Source: a virus
DNA length: 23,850 nucleotides
Strand: one strand, 5' to 3'
IMG/VR virus record: IMGVR_UViG_3300009409_000052
Location: 1-23,850 of that record
Shown: positions 1-8,001 of the stretch, piece after piece
How positions within the stretch are numbered: position 1 is the first letter of the stretch
Layout of the letters: the number at the start of each line of letters is the position of its first letter
The notes under the pieces: generated by a model
Database searches by the model: none
Told to the model about the DNA's origin: nothing
The model's input: only the letters and a program-made list of their open reading frames with translations
Translations under genes and position numbers: made by a program

Positions 1-4
1 CCTA

Positions 5-622
5 TTAGATTCCAGCACCAGTACCATTAGCATTATAACGGTAGAAGTGATTATTAAGAAGGACAATCGCTAAACGACCAGCAACAGTAGCATCGTCGTT
101 ATCGGGGGTGTCTTCAAAACCAACAATTCTCAGATTGAGAGTATTAGTAGTGTTGACAGTCGAAACAGCTAACTCACCATACGAAATTCCGTTAAGAGAG
201 TTACCAGTGATCCCTGTTGCTAGATTAGCGTTTGCATGAACAATCAAATCTGCCGCAGCCGCATCACAGTTGATTAAAAACAACTGGTCCGGATTAGCAG
301 AAATTAAACCAGTTACAGCGGTATTAGCTTTAACTGCCGCAGTTCCTGGATATTGGTTATTGAAAGTTGGAGTTCCGTTTAAATCGGTGTATTCACACCC
401 CATAAAAACGCCCAGTATAGGTACTGTGCCACCATTGGCGTTTCCTACTATATCCAACATACCATTCGCTAAAGGGATAACGGTTGTGCCTTGATAAATG
501 ACACTCGCCGAACCTGCTGTTGCAATGGTTTGTATGGGGTAGGAAACTAATCCGCTTGTGTTCGCACCTGCACCGAGCATTTTATATGGACGTAGTCCAA
601 AGGCAGCATCTATATTTGCCAT
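5..622 (-). CDS. probable virion structural protein (head region)
   Basis: A 205-residue protein that opens MANIDAAFGLRP, a beginning I associate with phage head-region proteins of marine phages; that is recognition from memory, not a search. The body is rich in Ala, Gly, Asn and Thr with alternating hydrophobic stretches, as in beta-rich virion proteins, and has no catalytic motif, signal peptide or membrane segment. GAGGA stands 7 bases before the ATG, so the start is secure, and the stop lies just inside the window edge. It is the last gene here of the late block, downstream of the scaffold-like gene, where a capsid or decoration protein is expected. At this length it could be decoration or a short coat protein; the main coat gene may lie further left. 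No function is assigned. Confidence 0.6.
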   Translation of the reverse strand: MANIDAAFGLRPYKMLGAGANTSGLVSYPIQTIATAGSASVIYQGTTVIPLANGMLDIVGNANGGTVPILGVFMGCEYTDLNGTPTFNNQYPGTAAVKANTAVTGLISANPDQLFLINCDAAAADLIVHANANLATGITGNSLNGISYGELAVSTVNTTNTLNLRIVGFEDTPDNDDATVAGRLAIVLLNNHFYRYNANGTGAGI

Positions 623-649
623 TACTCAGTTCCTCATATTAATTAAAAG

Positions 650-1138
650 TTAAGACGGCTTTTCACCGCCGCCAAATTTAATATCTGATTGCCTGTTCGG
701 TTTAAGAATAGGCATTCTAGAGTCGTTTTCTCTTAATAAGTCATTGTCAATCGCGTCCATTGCTTCGGACGTTCTTTTATCATAATAAGCCGTTCTTTGT
801 TGACGTAACTCTAAAGGAAAACGTGCAAGAAGCAGACCTCCTTGACCAAGAACACCTGTATGTTTACCATCAGATATTGCTTCGCCATCCCAGTCTGGGT
901 ATTCATCAGCGCGAACTAATTCGAACCCTTCGCGTAACCTTGCCGAAATGTTTTTTCTATCGTCAAAACCCATAACAGATTCACGGATCCAACGATGACA
1001 AAAACCTTCCGGTGGTGGTGGTGCGTCTAATGTAGACGGTGGTTTCCATTGTGTCGGTCTAGAGGATTTATTTCTCGACTGACTGTTGCGTGGACTACGA
1101 TCAGTTTTTGGTTGATCAGCCTTCACGGATTCATTCAC
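650..1138 (-). CDS. conserved phage protein of unknown function, probable virion-associated
   Basis: A 162-residue soluble protein. Residues 1-45 are polar and disordered-looking (Ser, Lys, Pro), followed by a compact part with HRWIRESVMGFDDRKNI and a charged C-terminal part containing YYDKRTSEAMDAIDNDL. It ends in a Gly/Lys-rich tail. The second half resembles a small protein I remember between scaffold and coat-type genes in marine podovirus-like phages, whose role is not known to me. The stop of the upstream scaffold-like gene is 3 bases away, so the two are surely cotranscribed and probably coupled. A structural or assembly role is inferred from position only. Confidence 0.55.
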   Translation of the reverse strand: MNESVKADQPKTDRSPRNSQSRNKSSRPTQWKPPSTLDAPPPPEGFCHRWIRESVMGFDDRKNISARLREGFELVRADEYPDWDGEAISDGKHTGVLGQGGLLLARFPLELRQQRTAYYDKRTSEAMDAIDNDLLRENDSRMPILKPNRQSDIKFGGGEKPS

Positions 1139-1141
1139 TAA

Positions 1142-2056
1142 TTAATCACTCCTGAGTCTTATTTTTTCAAGTTGTCTTCCGTATTCTGCTCGTGGAACAT
1201 TTAGCTTGTCTGCCATTTTAGCCTCAGATTCTGTAAGTACAACCTCTTTTTTTCCTCTTTTGTTTACGCGCACCCTAGAAGCAGAGGCTACTCGGGGTGA
1301 CTTTCTTTTCTTATCCTTTTGAAATTTATGAGGAAAGGCTACTTCTATTCGGTTGTTTAGCTCCGTATAATAACTTTCAGAATCATTCTGTGGATCATAA
1401 CCTTCTGATAATAAAGACTCATGCTCGGCTAAAGCTAACAAAGTCATGGGTCTATCTTCGCCAAACCATTCTCTCTCACTAGCCCATTTTTGTGCAACAG
1501 GATCTGTTTGATTAACAACGGGCTGTTGGAAGGGCTGTTGGAAAGGCTGCGTAGGTCTATTAAAAGGAGCTTGAGTTGGCTGCTGTTGTGCTGCTTGCTG
1601 TCTTTTAACTCTGGATACTTTATCTTTGTCGTTTGCAACATTAGACAAAGCAATTTGAATATCCGCTTGTTTTTCTGAGTCGCCTAAATCAATAGCTTTT
1701 TTTAATTCTTGTTTTAATATTTTTTCTTGAGTCTGAACACGGTTATCAAATTCATTGACAAAAGCCCCATCTAAATTGATAGTTTTTTGTTTTAATTGAT
1801 TGTTTTCGTGTACAACTGCTTGGGCGTATTCAGTAGCAGCGTGTTCTCTTCTTTCAGATTCTCTTAATTTGGCGGTCATCTTATGAATACGTTTTTTTAC
1901 GTTTTCACTGTAATCTCTTAGCTCAACATCTTCTGTAGAGCTTTCTTCTTTTCCTTCAACAACGGCCTCGGTCTCTTCGTTTTCCGTGTCTATTTCGACT
2001 ACGACATCACTAGAGTCTTCTTCGTTTTCTTCTACTTTAGCTTGTGCTTCCGCCAT
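1142..2056 (-). CDS. scaffold-like capsid assembly protein
   Basis: A 304-residue, highly charged protein with the layout of a phage scaffolding protein. Residues 8-47 are strongly acidic (runs of Glu and Asp). Residues 47-150 are predicted helix or coiled coil with few prolines. Residues 153-183 are a Gln/Pro-rich linker. Residues 244-270 are a basic patch, followed by a short C-terminal helix. Scaffolds such as that of P22 bind coat protein through a basic C-terminal helical end, and the arrangement here is similar. AAGGGG precedes the ATG. It lies between the portal/GroES genes and the probable virion proteins, the usual scaffold position. No protease motif is visible, so it is not an obvious protease-scaffold fusion. 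Sequence identity to a named family was not recognised. Confidence 0.65.
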   Translation of the reverse strand: MAEAQAKVEENEEDSSDVVVEIDTENEETEAVVEGKEESSTEDVELRDYSENVKKRIHKMTAKLRESERREHAATEYAQAVVHENNQLKQKTINLDGAFVNEFDNRVQTQEKILKQELKKAIDLGDSEKQADIQIALSNVANDKDKVSRVKRQQAAQQQPTQAPFNRPTQPFQQPFQQPVVNQTDPVAQKWASEREWFGEDRPMTLLALAEHESLLSEGYDPQNDSESYYTELNNRIEVAFPHKFQKDKKRKSPRVASASRVRVNKRGKKEVVLTESEAKMADKLNVPRAEYGRQLEKIRLRSD

Positions 2057-2069
2057 AATAAAACCCCTT

Positions 2070-2546
2070 CTAAAAATGAACTATATCGTCTGGGTGTTTA
2101 ATGGTTGCTAATATTTCGTCGTCATTTAACAACCTAACTTCACCACCTTCTATTCTGAACCGACTGCCAGAATACCTTCCGAAAATCACCCAGTCGCCTT
2201 CTTTACACCAAGCATGGTCAAATTTTTTCTTATCTTGGTAAGCATCCGGTCCAACTTTTAAAACATATCCACAAACAGTGGCTACATTTTCTCTGTCGAC
2301 ATGAGCTTGAGGTAAGACAATTCCACCTTCCGTTGTTTCTTTACCTTGATACGGAAGCAGAAGGATGCGCCAACCAGTAGGCAATGGCATCCTTTCTTTA
2401 ACAGAGTCGTCTATTTTACTGGGGTCTAAAGATAAATTTTTTTCCGGCTCCACATAGGCATCTGCTATGCTGCTAGGTTTATCTTTATTTTTTAGGGGGA
2501 TTACTTTTTCTTCTTTCAAATGCGAGGGAACAATTAAGTTACTCAT
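2070..2546 (-). CDS. phage GroES-like co-chaperonin (Cpn10)
   Basis: A 158-residue protein whose second half (about 54-150) follows the Cpn10 fold. It opens LPTGWRILLLPYQ, then the mobile-loop signature with GGIVL at 74-78 (the tripeptide that docks on GroEL), then YVLKVGPDAYQ, KEGDWVIFGRYSG, and the closing RLLNDDEILATI. The first 50 residues are an extra polar extension absent from bacterial GroES. Phage Cpn10 proteins such as T4 gp31 replace host GroES so that host GroEL can fold a large coat protein; that role is inferred here, supported by the position between portal and scaffold genes. No GroEL gene is in the window. Its start overlaps the end of the upstream small gene by 8 bases. Confidence 0.85.
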   Translation of the reverse strand: MSNLIVPSHLKEEKVIPLKNKDKPSSIADAYVEPEKNLSLDPSKIDDSVKERMPLPTGWRILLLPYQGKETTEGGIVLPQAHVDRENVATVCGYVLKVGPDAYQDKKKFDHAWCKEGDWVIFGRYSGSRFRIEGGEVRLLNDDEILATIKHPDDIVHF

Positions 2547-2739
2547 CGGGTTCCTTTATTTTATCTAGCAGGAGTTTTAAATCCTGTTCTAAAGCTGCAA
2601 GTTCTGCGACAACTGCTCGCAATTCCTTGTATGTGGTGTAATCTGGAACAACACCAAAACAAATCATTTCTTGTGTTGATTCTCTTCTCTGCCTAAGTAT
2701 CTTAAGCATATTATCGTAAATGTAAAGGTCTAAACTCAT
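2539..2739 (-). CDS. small helical protein of unknown function
   Basis: A 66-residue protein predicted to be almost wholly helical. It has an amphipathic start (SLDLYIYDNMLKILRQRRES), a short loop around VPDYTTYKEL, and a Leu/Ala/Glu-rich C-terminal helix that could form a coiled coil. There is no cysteine cluster, membrane segment or catalytic motif. It overlaps the holin gene by 4 bases (ATGA) and the GroES-like gene by 8, so it is translationally embedded in the late operon. Small proteins of this size occur at this place in related phages as I remember them, but I know no function. A role in head assembly or lysis timing is only guessed from context. Confidence 0.6.
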   Translation of the reverse strand: MSLDLYIYDNMLKILRQRRESTQEMICFGVVPDYTTYKELRAVVAELAALEQDLKLLLDKIKEPDE

Positions 2740-3116
2740 TTTTCTCTAGCAACGTGCTTAATTTTCTCGAAAGTTCTCATACCACCCAATCCTAACATAC
2801 CCATTAAGACAGGTAACATCGTTTCTGTGTTTGCTTGTGGGATTTCAAAACCAAACCCCGAAGCCAAAGGAGATAGTAAAAAATTAACCAAAAATCCTAA
2901 AACACATACCCATCCTGTTGCCGGTCTCCATCCCGCCACAAACAAATTCTTATGGGCAACTTCCACTTTATTGATTTCTAACTGGGCCTTCATTAATTCT
3001 TGGCTGTGTCTTTCGCTCATTGTTGCTATTTGGTGAGCTAAGGCAGCTTTTTGGTCTTTGTCTTCTATGAACTTGTCCAGTAAATTAGTGACTGGTCCAA
3101 TCAATTGGTCTAACAT
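2736..3116 (-). CDS. holin, three-transmembrane family (GTA_holin_3TM-like)
   Basis: A 126-residue membrane protein. Residues 1-55 are a charged helical region. They are followed by the conserved segment with AGWRPATGW (61-69), a hydrophobic stretch at about 67-87, a short polar break with Pro, and a second hydrophobic stretch at about 98-114 (LPVLMGMLGLGG), ending basic. The WRPxTGW element and the order charged helix then membrane segments are typical of the 3TM holin family found in phages and gene transfer agents. Holins permeabilise the inner membrane so the endolysin can reach peptidoglycan. The matching endolysin gene is not adjacent but lies at 14278-14847. Its start codon overlaps the portal stop by one base. 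Confidence 0.8.
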   Translation of the reverse strand: MLDQLIGPVTNLLDKFIEDKDQKAALAHQIATMSERHSQELMKAQLEINKVEVAHKNLFVAGWRPATGWVCVLGFLVNFLLSPLASGFGFEIPQANTETMLPVLMGMLGLGGMRTFEKIKHVAREK

Positions 3117-5506
3117 TACTTTCCTCTTGTTCTTTCTCGGGCCGTATCGTTACGCATTAAAGCTATGTCTTCGGTACTACTGATTCTACGGTTTTGTATT
3201 TCCATATTTCGAGCGTTTTTCTCTTGTTCAAACTGTAATCTTTGTTGATCGTATTGTTGATCAGACTGTTGGTCTGTCTCTTTTAAATCTAGTTCGCGTT
3301 CTTTTAAAGCAATTAATGGATCATCATCTTCACCAGACGGTGGAAGATTAGATTGATAGTCTTCTATCAACTGTGCTTGTGTTTGCGCTACTAAAGCAGC
3401 CATTTCATCTTCGGATTGTATTCCCATTTGTGGGGCTTGTTGTTCCGCAATCACTTGAGCTTGTAATCCTAAGTGATCATAAATATGTTTTTCCAAAGTC
3501 AGCAAAACAGGAGGCTGCTGTTGAGCAACGGCACTTTGCATGTAAGACATATGAACCTTGATATGTGCCTGATGGTCTTGTTCCGGAAAGGCTTTCAACT
3601 CCCCTTGTCCTTTAGCTGCATCGCTTGAATTTTGGTTTTCAGTAGCGGGGTCTACAGGAGAAGAAATAGGTTCTTCTTTTAAAATTTCATCTATGTTCTG
3701 TACCCCTAATGCCTGATACACACGGGTATAGGCTTGGTGCATGTTGTGCATTTCTGGGTCTGCGGTTGCAAGTTTTAACTGCTCCTGTGCTAAAACCACC
3801 CTTTGTGACATGCTGAATATATTAGGATCACTTACAGGTAAAATGTCTATTTTATTATCAAAATCTTCAGACTTAACAACTTCTTCCGACTCAACTTGGT
3901 AAGGATAAGGGGTAGGGTCTTCGGCAAACAACTTTGCCAACATTTTTAATTCTATTTTCATACTGGCGTACATGCGCTTATGCACCGCCGAAACAATACG
4001 AGAACCCCGTTCCAAAAGGGCAATAGTGGTTCCTACTGGCATTTCTTGGTTACTATCTCCTACACCCATATCAGTTGTGCCAACAAACCGTTGGGCTGCA
4101 TCCACCACAAAACCCATTAACTCAAATAAAGTCCGGCTTGGTTCCTTATAAGGTAAAGGGATCAAACTGGCTTTTATATCTCCTCCGGGAACATCGATGT
4201 CACGCCACTCTCCAGGATTCAACGGATTTCCTTGGTCTGCTATTCTTAAGCCTCTAGCTTTAAAGCCAGAAGGCATGTTGGCTAATGTTCCCGCATCTAC
4301 TAATTGGCGTAAGGTACTGGTAGCCGTTCTACTCAAATTTCCTATTAAATGAACAAGACCAAAGCCATAAAAGCCCAGTCCTGGAGTAAACTTGTATTGA
4401 ACAAAATAGGGAATTCTTTGGGTTAACACATCGTCTTCTGCATAGTTACGGCTTATGCGTAGGATAGTATTCATGTCATCACAGACAGTTACAATATAAG
4501 GAAGTTTTAGTTCTGTTGGGTTCCCTTCTTCATCTTCATGGGGGAACTCCTCTAAATCTAAAAAGCAATGACACTCATATAAGGTTACTTCTTCATCGGA
4601 GCCAGTGTTCTGTATGCCTTCTAACTTATCATATTCATCTTGGATAGAATCAGAGCTACTACTTCCACTTTCTCTGATTTTTGTATCGGTATAAAAACCA
4701 CCCAACTGCATTCTCAGCAATTCATTTTTAGACATTTTTACAACGTGGGTGATTCTTTCTGCTGTTCTTAAGTCGGTAGCCGAGTAAGGGACAAGTAAAT
4801 CTTCAGCGGGTACGAACTTACTAACCACTTTTTGAAGGGAATCGTCATAGTAAACTTTCTTAAACGCACTACCAGCAAGACCCAGAAAATAAAGCATCTG
4901 GTCGAATTCTGCTTCATACTCTTCCATGCCATACATGATCTGATAATTCATGTATTCTTGCACCCGCTGTGCCTGTTTTTCTATTTCTGGGGTGGACTTC
5001 CCTACAATTTGGGCATTAACAGGGCCGCTACTGGGGAGTAATTCTTTATAGGCTTGGGCTTGAAACTGTGTAACAGCTTCATTTAATACAGGGTGGGTAA
5101 CTCCGGTAGCTCCGGCAAAAGGTTGGGTTCTATCTTGATAGCGTAGCCCTAAAAGTTTTAATCCTTTTATATAGGCTTCGGACCATTCACTACGGCTACT
5201 TTTGTCATCTTCTACTCCACCAAGAACTTCAGATTTTATTTTACCTAATGTTTGGTCTTCTAAATCTGGGGCTAGATTTCCAAAAAAATCTGTTAAGACT
5301 TCTTCGTCCTCGTCCTCTTCTTCTTCTGGTAAGAGTAGCTCCGACTCGTCTTTAACTATAAAGACATCTGTTTCCTCTTCTTGGGGGGTTCCTTTTCTTA
5401 AAAGAATTTCTTCTTCTTCGAAAGAAACTTCCTCGTCCGTCAAGCCACCTAAAGGTGCTTGTACTAATGATCGGTCAATGTTACTTGGTCGCGGAGTCTC
5501 TGCCAT
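3116..5506 (-). CDS. portal protein
   Basis: A 796-residue protein forming the dodecameric head vertex through which DNA is packaged and ejected. Residues about 24-75 are very acidic. The core contains features I recognise from large portals of podovirus-like phages: GLKLLGLRYQDRTQPF, then HPVLNEAVTQFQAQAYKEL, then EFDQMLYFLGLAGSAFKKVY, and the crown-proximal PGLGFYGFGLVHLIGNLSR. The C-terminal 150 residues are Gln/Glu-rich and helical, matching a barrel or coiled-coil end. The length is near that of the P22-type portals. It overlaps the terminase gene by one base (TAATG) and directly follows it, the standard packaging order. The acidic start and Gln-rich end are the least conserved parts. 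The identification is firm; the exact subfamily is not. Confidence 0.9.
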   Translation of the reverse strand: MAETPRPSNIDRSLVQAPLGGLTDEEVSFEEEEILLRKGTPQEEETDVFIVKDESELLLPEEEEDEDEEVLTDFFGNLAPDLEDQTLGKIKSEVLGGVEDDKSSRSEWSEAYIKGLKLLGLRYQDRTQPFAGATGVTHPVLNEAVTQFQAQAYKELLPSSGPVNAQIVGKSTPEIEKQAQRVQEYMNYQIMYGMEEYEAEFDQMLYFLGLAGSAFKKVYYDDSLQKVVSKFVPAEDLLVPYSATDLRTAERITHVVKMSKNELLRMQLGGFYTDTKIRESGSSSSDSIQDEYDKLEGIQNTGSDEEVTLYECHCFLDLEEFPHEDEEGNPTELKLPYIVTVCDDMNTILRISRNYAEDDVLTQRIPYFVQYKFTPGLGFYGFGLVHLIGNLSRTATSTLRQLVDAGTLANMPSGFKARGLRIADQGNPLNPGEWRDIDVPGGDIKASLIPLPYKEPSRTLFELMGFVVDAAQRFVGTTDMGVGDSNQEMPVGTTIALLERGSRIVSAVHKRMYASMKIELKMLAKLFAEDPTPYPYQVESEEVVKSEDFDNKIDILPVSDPNIFSMSQRVVLAQEQLKLATADPEMHNMHQAYTRVYQALGVQNIDEILKEEPISSPVDPATENQNSSDAAKGQGELKAFPEQDHQAHIKVHMSYMQSAVAQQQPPVLLTLEKHIYDHLGLQAQVIAEQQAPQMGIQSEDEMAALVAQTQAQLIEDYQSNLPPSGEDDDPLIALKERELDLKETDQQSDQQYDQQRLQFEQEKNARNMEIQNRRISSTEDIALMRNDTARERTRGK

Positions 5507-6975
5507 TAGTAATATACTCTTTCTTTAAGTACGGGGTCGTTGTCTTGATGATCTTCTGGATGAGTAATGAAACCGCCTTCTCTAAAACGTCGTAATGCTT
5601 GAGTTACAGTGTCTACATAATCATCATGCTCTCCGGAAGGAAAAGCACCGCACTCTTCAATTACTTCTTCTGACCAACGGGTGTCAGGAGCCCATACTAA
5701 CCCACTTTCAAATAATGGGGCAATGGCATTAACCCGTGACATCTTATCATTGCCACGGCTAGGAGTATAATTTGTTACAGGAATGCCCATTGTTCTCAGC
5801 TCTTGGGTTAGCGGCATACCACTGGCTTTAGCCTCTATCAATACCATTTCGGGATCCCAATACTTATACTCTTCAAGAGCTAATCTTCTTAACTCAGGAA
5901 AATCCCATCTTCCTCGTTTTGCATCCACTAAAATAATATTAGGGGGGCCATCTTCTACTGGGTAAAACACTCCCCATGTGGTTATAGCACTATAGTCGGC
6001 GGACTCCTTCTTACTAAACGCTGTGTCATAACTTTGCATAAGATAAGCCAACTGCGGTATTTTTGAACTTTCCCATGTGCGCCACCACTCACGTTTTAAT
6101 ATGGCACTTATCTCACTGGTTGGGTTCTGCTGCCATTGGGCTTCCCACTTACCTACGGTCAAACTACCCTTTACACTCAGCAAATCCTCTTTTTTCCAAT
6201 ACTCAGGCCACAACGGTTTATCATCTGGCATCAACGCAGGAAACTCTACAATATCCCACTTATCCGCTAATATATCTCTGCCCTGCTGTCGAATCAACTT
6301 TCCGGTCAAATCATTATCGGCCCAACGGGTCATTACAATTACTATACTGCCTCCGGGCTGAAGCCGTTGGCGCGGGCCACTGGTGTACCACTCATAGGCA
6401 TTTTCCAACGCCATAGGACTAAGCGCATCTTGCTCACTGTGGGGGTCATCAATTATTAATAAATCCGCACCTCGGCCAGTTACCGCACCACCCACACCTG
6501 CCGCAAAGTATTCTCCACCATCATTTGTCTCCCAACGTCCCGCCGCTTGGCTATCCGCTCGCAACGTCACTCCAGGAAACAAAATCTTATACTCATCACT
6601 ATTCATCAAGTTACGCACCTTACGGCCAAATCTAAATCCTAACTCTGCCGTATGCGTAGTCTGCATTATCTTTAAGCGCGGGTCATTACCCATCATCCAT
6701 GCCGGTAACAAAAAACTAGCAAACTCACTCTTAGTATGGCGCGGCGGCATATTCACTATCAATCGCTTAATCTCACCTTTCGCCAACTTATCAAACTTCT
6801 CCGCCATCGTTCTATGGTGTCGGCCATTTATAAACTCAGGCCACGCCAACTTCACAAAGTCCATAAACCCCGCTCTGGCTAACTCTCCACTCTGTATCTG
6901 GCTTGCTCTATCTAACAAAGAAGCGTAATTCTTTAGCCTCTCTTCTGGAATATTCGACAATTCTTCTATGCTCAT
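5506..6975 (-). CDS. terL: terminase large subunit (packaging ATPase-nuclease)
   Basis: A 489-residue motor protein from the ATG at 6975. The ATPase half has a Walker A-type loop MPPRHTKSE at 76-84, Walker B LLIIDD at 172-177 and a coupling motif IVIVMTRW near 211-218. The nuclease half has the RNase H-like acidic residues: Asp317 in SYDTAF, Glu381 in LIEAKASG, and the Asp cluster in HDDYVDTVTQAL near 450. The reading frame extends 12 residues further to a TTG at 7011 preceded by AAGG. I prefer the ATG because the extra residues add no recognised motif, but neither site has a strong ribosome site. Its small subunit is encoded 1.7 kb away at 8639-9175, with a nuclease gene, a control region and an unlike gene between. 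Terminase genes are more often adjacent. Confidence 0.93.
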   Translation of the reverse strand: MSIEELSNIPEERLKNYASLLDRASQIQSGELARAGFMDFVKLAWPEFINGRHHRTMAEKFDKLAKGEIKRLIVNMPPRHTKSEFASFLLPAWMMGNDPRLKIMQTTHTAELGFRFGRKVRNLMNSDEYKILFPGVTLRADSQAAGRWETNDGGEYFAAGVGGAVTGRGADLLIIDDPHSEQDALSPMALENAYEWYTSGPRQRLQPGGSIVIVMTRWADNDLTGKLIRQQGRDILADKWDIVEFPALMPDDKPLWPEYWKKEDLLSVKGSLTVGKWEAQWQQNPTSEISAILKREWWRTWESSKIPQLAYLMQSYDTAFSKKESADYSAITTWGVFYPVEDGPPNIILVDAKRGRWDFPELRRLALEEYKYWDPEMVLIEAKASGMPLTQELRTMGIPVTNYTPSRGNDKMSRVNAIAPLFESGLVWAPDTRWSEEVIEECGAFPSGEHDDYVDTVTQALRRFREGGFITHPEDHQDNDPVLKERVYY

Positions 6976-7164
6976 AAGTTTTATAGTATATCGAAAATTT
7001 TTATAGGACAATAAACCTTAGTGTTAAATAGTGTTCAAGGGTACTCTGTCCATAATTAATTTGACCATTACGAACTGTTCGAAACACTATAACAGCACCC
7101 TATGGGGTACTGTTAACTGTCTCTGGGGGGTTGCGGTTTAATGTGTGCTACGTGGTACCTTAGC

Positions 7165-7185
7165 AAAAGGTGCCAAGTACCTTTT
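7165..7185. other. short inverted repeat, possible second hairpin after the island gene
   Basis: AAAAGGT (7165-7171) and ACCTTTT (7179-7185) are perfect 7-base arms around a 7-base loop. The T-run on either strand would let it act as a weak bidirectional terminator. It lies just past the stronger terminator at 7198-7230 for leftward transcripts, so it may be a backup. Confidence 0.35.
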
Positions 7186-7197
7186 ATTGCGCGCACT

Positions 7198-7230
7198 AAA
7201 AAGCCGCTTGCTATGTTAGCCAAGCGGCTT
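7198..7230 (-). terminator. Rho-independent terminator of the island gene
   Basis: On the minus strand, AGCCGCTTG and CAAGCGGCT (plus-strand 7202-7210 and 7221-7229) form a perfect 9-bp GC-rich stem with a 10-base loop, followed at once by a run of five T. It starts about 23 bases after the stop codon of the gene at 7253-7804. It would separate that gene's transcript from the terminase large subunit gene. Confidence 0.85.
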
Positions 7231-7252
7231 GCTTACTTGCTAGGTTTAACTG

Positions 7253-7804
7253 CTACTTTTTAGTAACAGTTGGTGTAACTACTAATTGCACCAAAGGCTT
7301 ACCAAAAAACGCATGCTTTTTAGTAATGCTATTAGTGCCACTTAGCAACATGCAAAGCGTGTTACCGCTTGCAATATTGCCTGTAACAATTTTGCCACCG
7401 CTAGCGGTAATGGCATTGGCTATTACACCTAAGTTAGTACTAGCGCCATTGCCACCAACAGTGGCTAGCGCCATTGTTTTAAATGCCTTACGCTTATTGG
7501 TACTAATAGTGCTAGCCTGTACGCCAAACAACGCGCACTGTAACTGGTGGCCACGTGTACCTGTATTGGTACAAAACATGCCACTGGCATGCTTAACCCA
7601 GTTAACCGGCGTAATGCCTAAGCTTTTGCCAAATGCTGTAACTTGCACAGTTACATTAGCTAAGCTGCTAGCAGCATTATTACTTAGCCAAGTGGCAATG
7701 CTTGCGCCATTGGCTTGCCCGTTATTGGGTAATGTATATGTAGCACCTTTGTTAAGGTTAGCTACGCCATTTACTACTGGAACTGATTTTTTAGTATTTT
7801 GCAT
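7253..7804 (-). CDS. moron-like cargo gene of unknown function, SOS-boxed
   Basis: A 183-residue protein from the ATG at 7802-7804, chosen because AAAGGA lies 8 bases before it; the frame runs 22 codons further upstream without another good site. I do not recognise the product. It is rich in Ala, Gly, Asn, Ser and Thr, with a basic C-terminal third and Lys-Lys at the end. It has Cys residues in MFCTNTG, QLQCAL and TLCMLL and no signal peptide or membrane segment. Codon use differs from the neighbours: no GGA glycine, only CGT arginine, and AGC/AGT for nearly all serines. It has its own promoter region with a perfect LexA-type box (7885-7912) and its own terminator (7198-7230). That is the definition of a moron: an autonomous cargo gene placed between phage transcription units. 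A DNA-damage-induced product is inferred. A long open frame on the opposite strand (7326-7874) is judged a composition shadow. Confidence 0.7.
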   Translation of the reverse strand: MQNTKKSVPVVNGVANLNKGATYTLPNNGQANGASIATWLSNNAASSLANVTVQVTAFGKSLGITPVNWVKHASGMFCTNTGTRGHQLQCALFGVQASTISTNKRKAFKTMALATVGGNGASTNLGVIANAITASGGKIVTGNIASGNTLCMLLSGTNSITKKHAFFGKPLVQLVVTPTVTKK

Positions 7805-7884
7805 ATATATTTCCTTTAAAGTTTTAAGTATGTATTTAAGTAAGCAAGGTAATAATACCACCTTTAACACTTAATAACACACTT

Positions 7885-7912
7885 ATTATACTGTTCATTT
7901 ATACAGTATAAT
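7885..7912. promoter_or_regulatory. LexA (SOS)-type operator
   Basis: A perfect dyad: 10-base arms ATTATACTGT (7885-7894) and ACAGTATAAT (7903-7912) around the 8-base spacer TCATTTAT. The core is TACTGT-N8-ACAGTA, which matches the E. coli LexA consensus (taCTGT, 8 bases, ACAGta). On the minus strand it covers TATACT and TATAAT, both possible -10 hexamers, about 80-110 bases before the ATG at 7804. A bound repressor would block that promoter. An unrelated phage repressor could also use such a dyad. Confidence 0.75.
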
Positions 7913-7937
7913 TATTAAGCATATGTAAACAGCAATT

Positions 7938-7959
7938 AGTAACATGTATATAGGTTACT
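7938..7959. promoter_or_regulatory. second dyad upstream of the SOS-type box
   Basis: AGTAAC (7938-7943) and GTTACT (7954-7959) are perfect 6-base arms with a 10-base AT-rich spacer. The centre-to-centre distance to the LexA-type box is 50 bases. It may be a second regulator site for the same promoter; no matching family is recognised. Confidence 0.35.
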
Positions 7960-8001
7960 GTTACGACTTTAAAAGAGTAAGCAAATGATATCTTCCTCCC
8001 T

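Noticed and set aside
5202-5528. Ser-rich plus-strand frame opposite the portal start
   Set aside because: It is the mirror of the acidic Glu/Asp codons of the portal N-terminus, with no ribosome site.
6063-6416. overlapping plus-strand frames opposite the terminase
   Set aside because: The terminase motifs lie on the minus strand; these frames show no protein-like pattern.
7081-7140. additional LexA boxes near CTGT/ACAG half-sites
   Set aside because: Half-sites are present but spacing is not 8 bases and arms do not match.
7326-7874. 182-codon open frame on the plus strand opposite the moron-like gene
   Set aside because: No ribosome site before its ATG. Its Leu/Ala/Pro-rich hydrophobic product reads as the mirror of the minus gene's biased codons. 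The minus frame has a ribosome site, operator and terminator.
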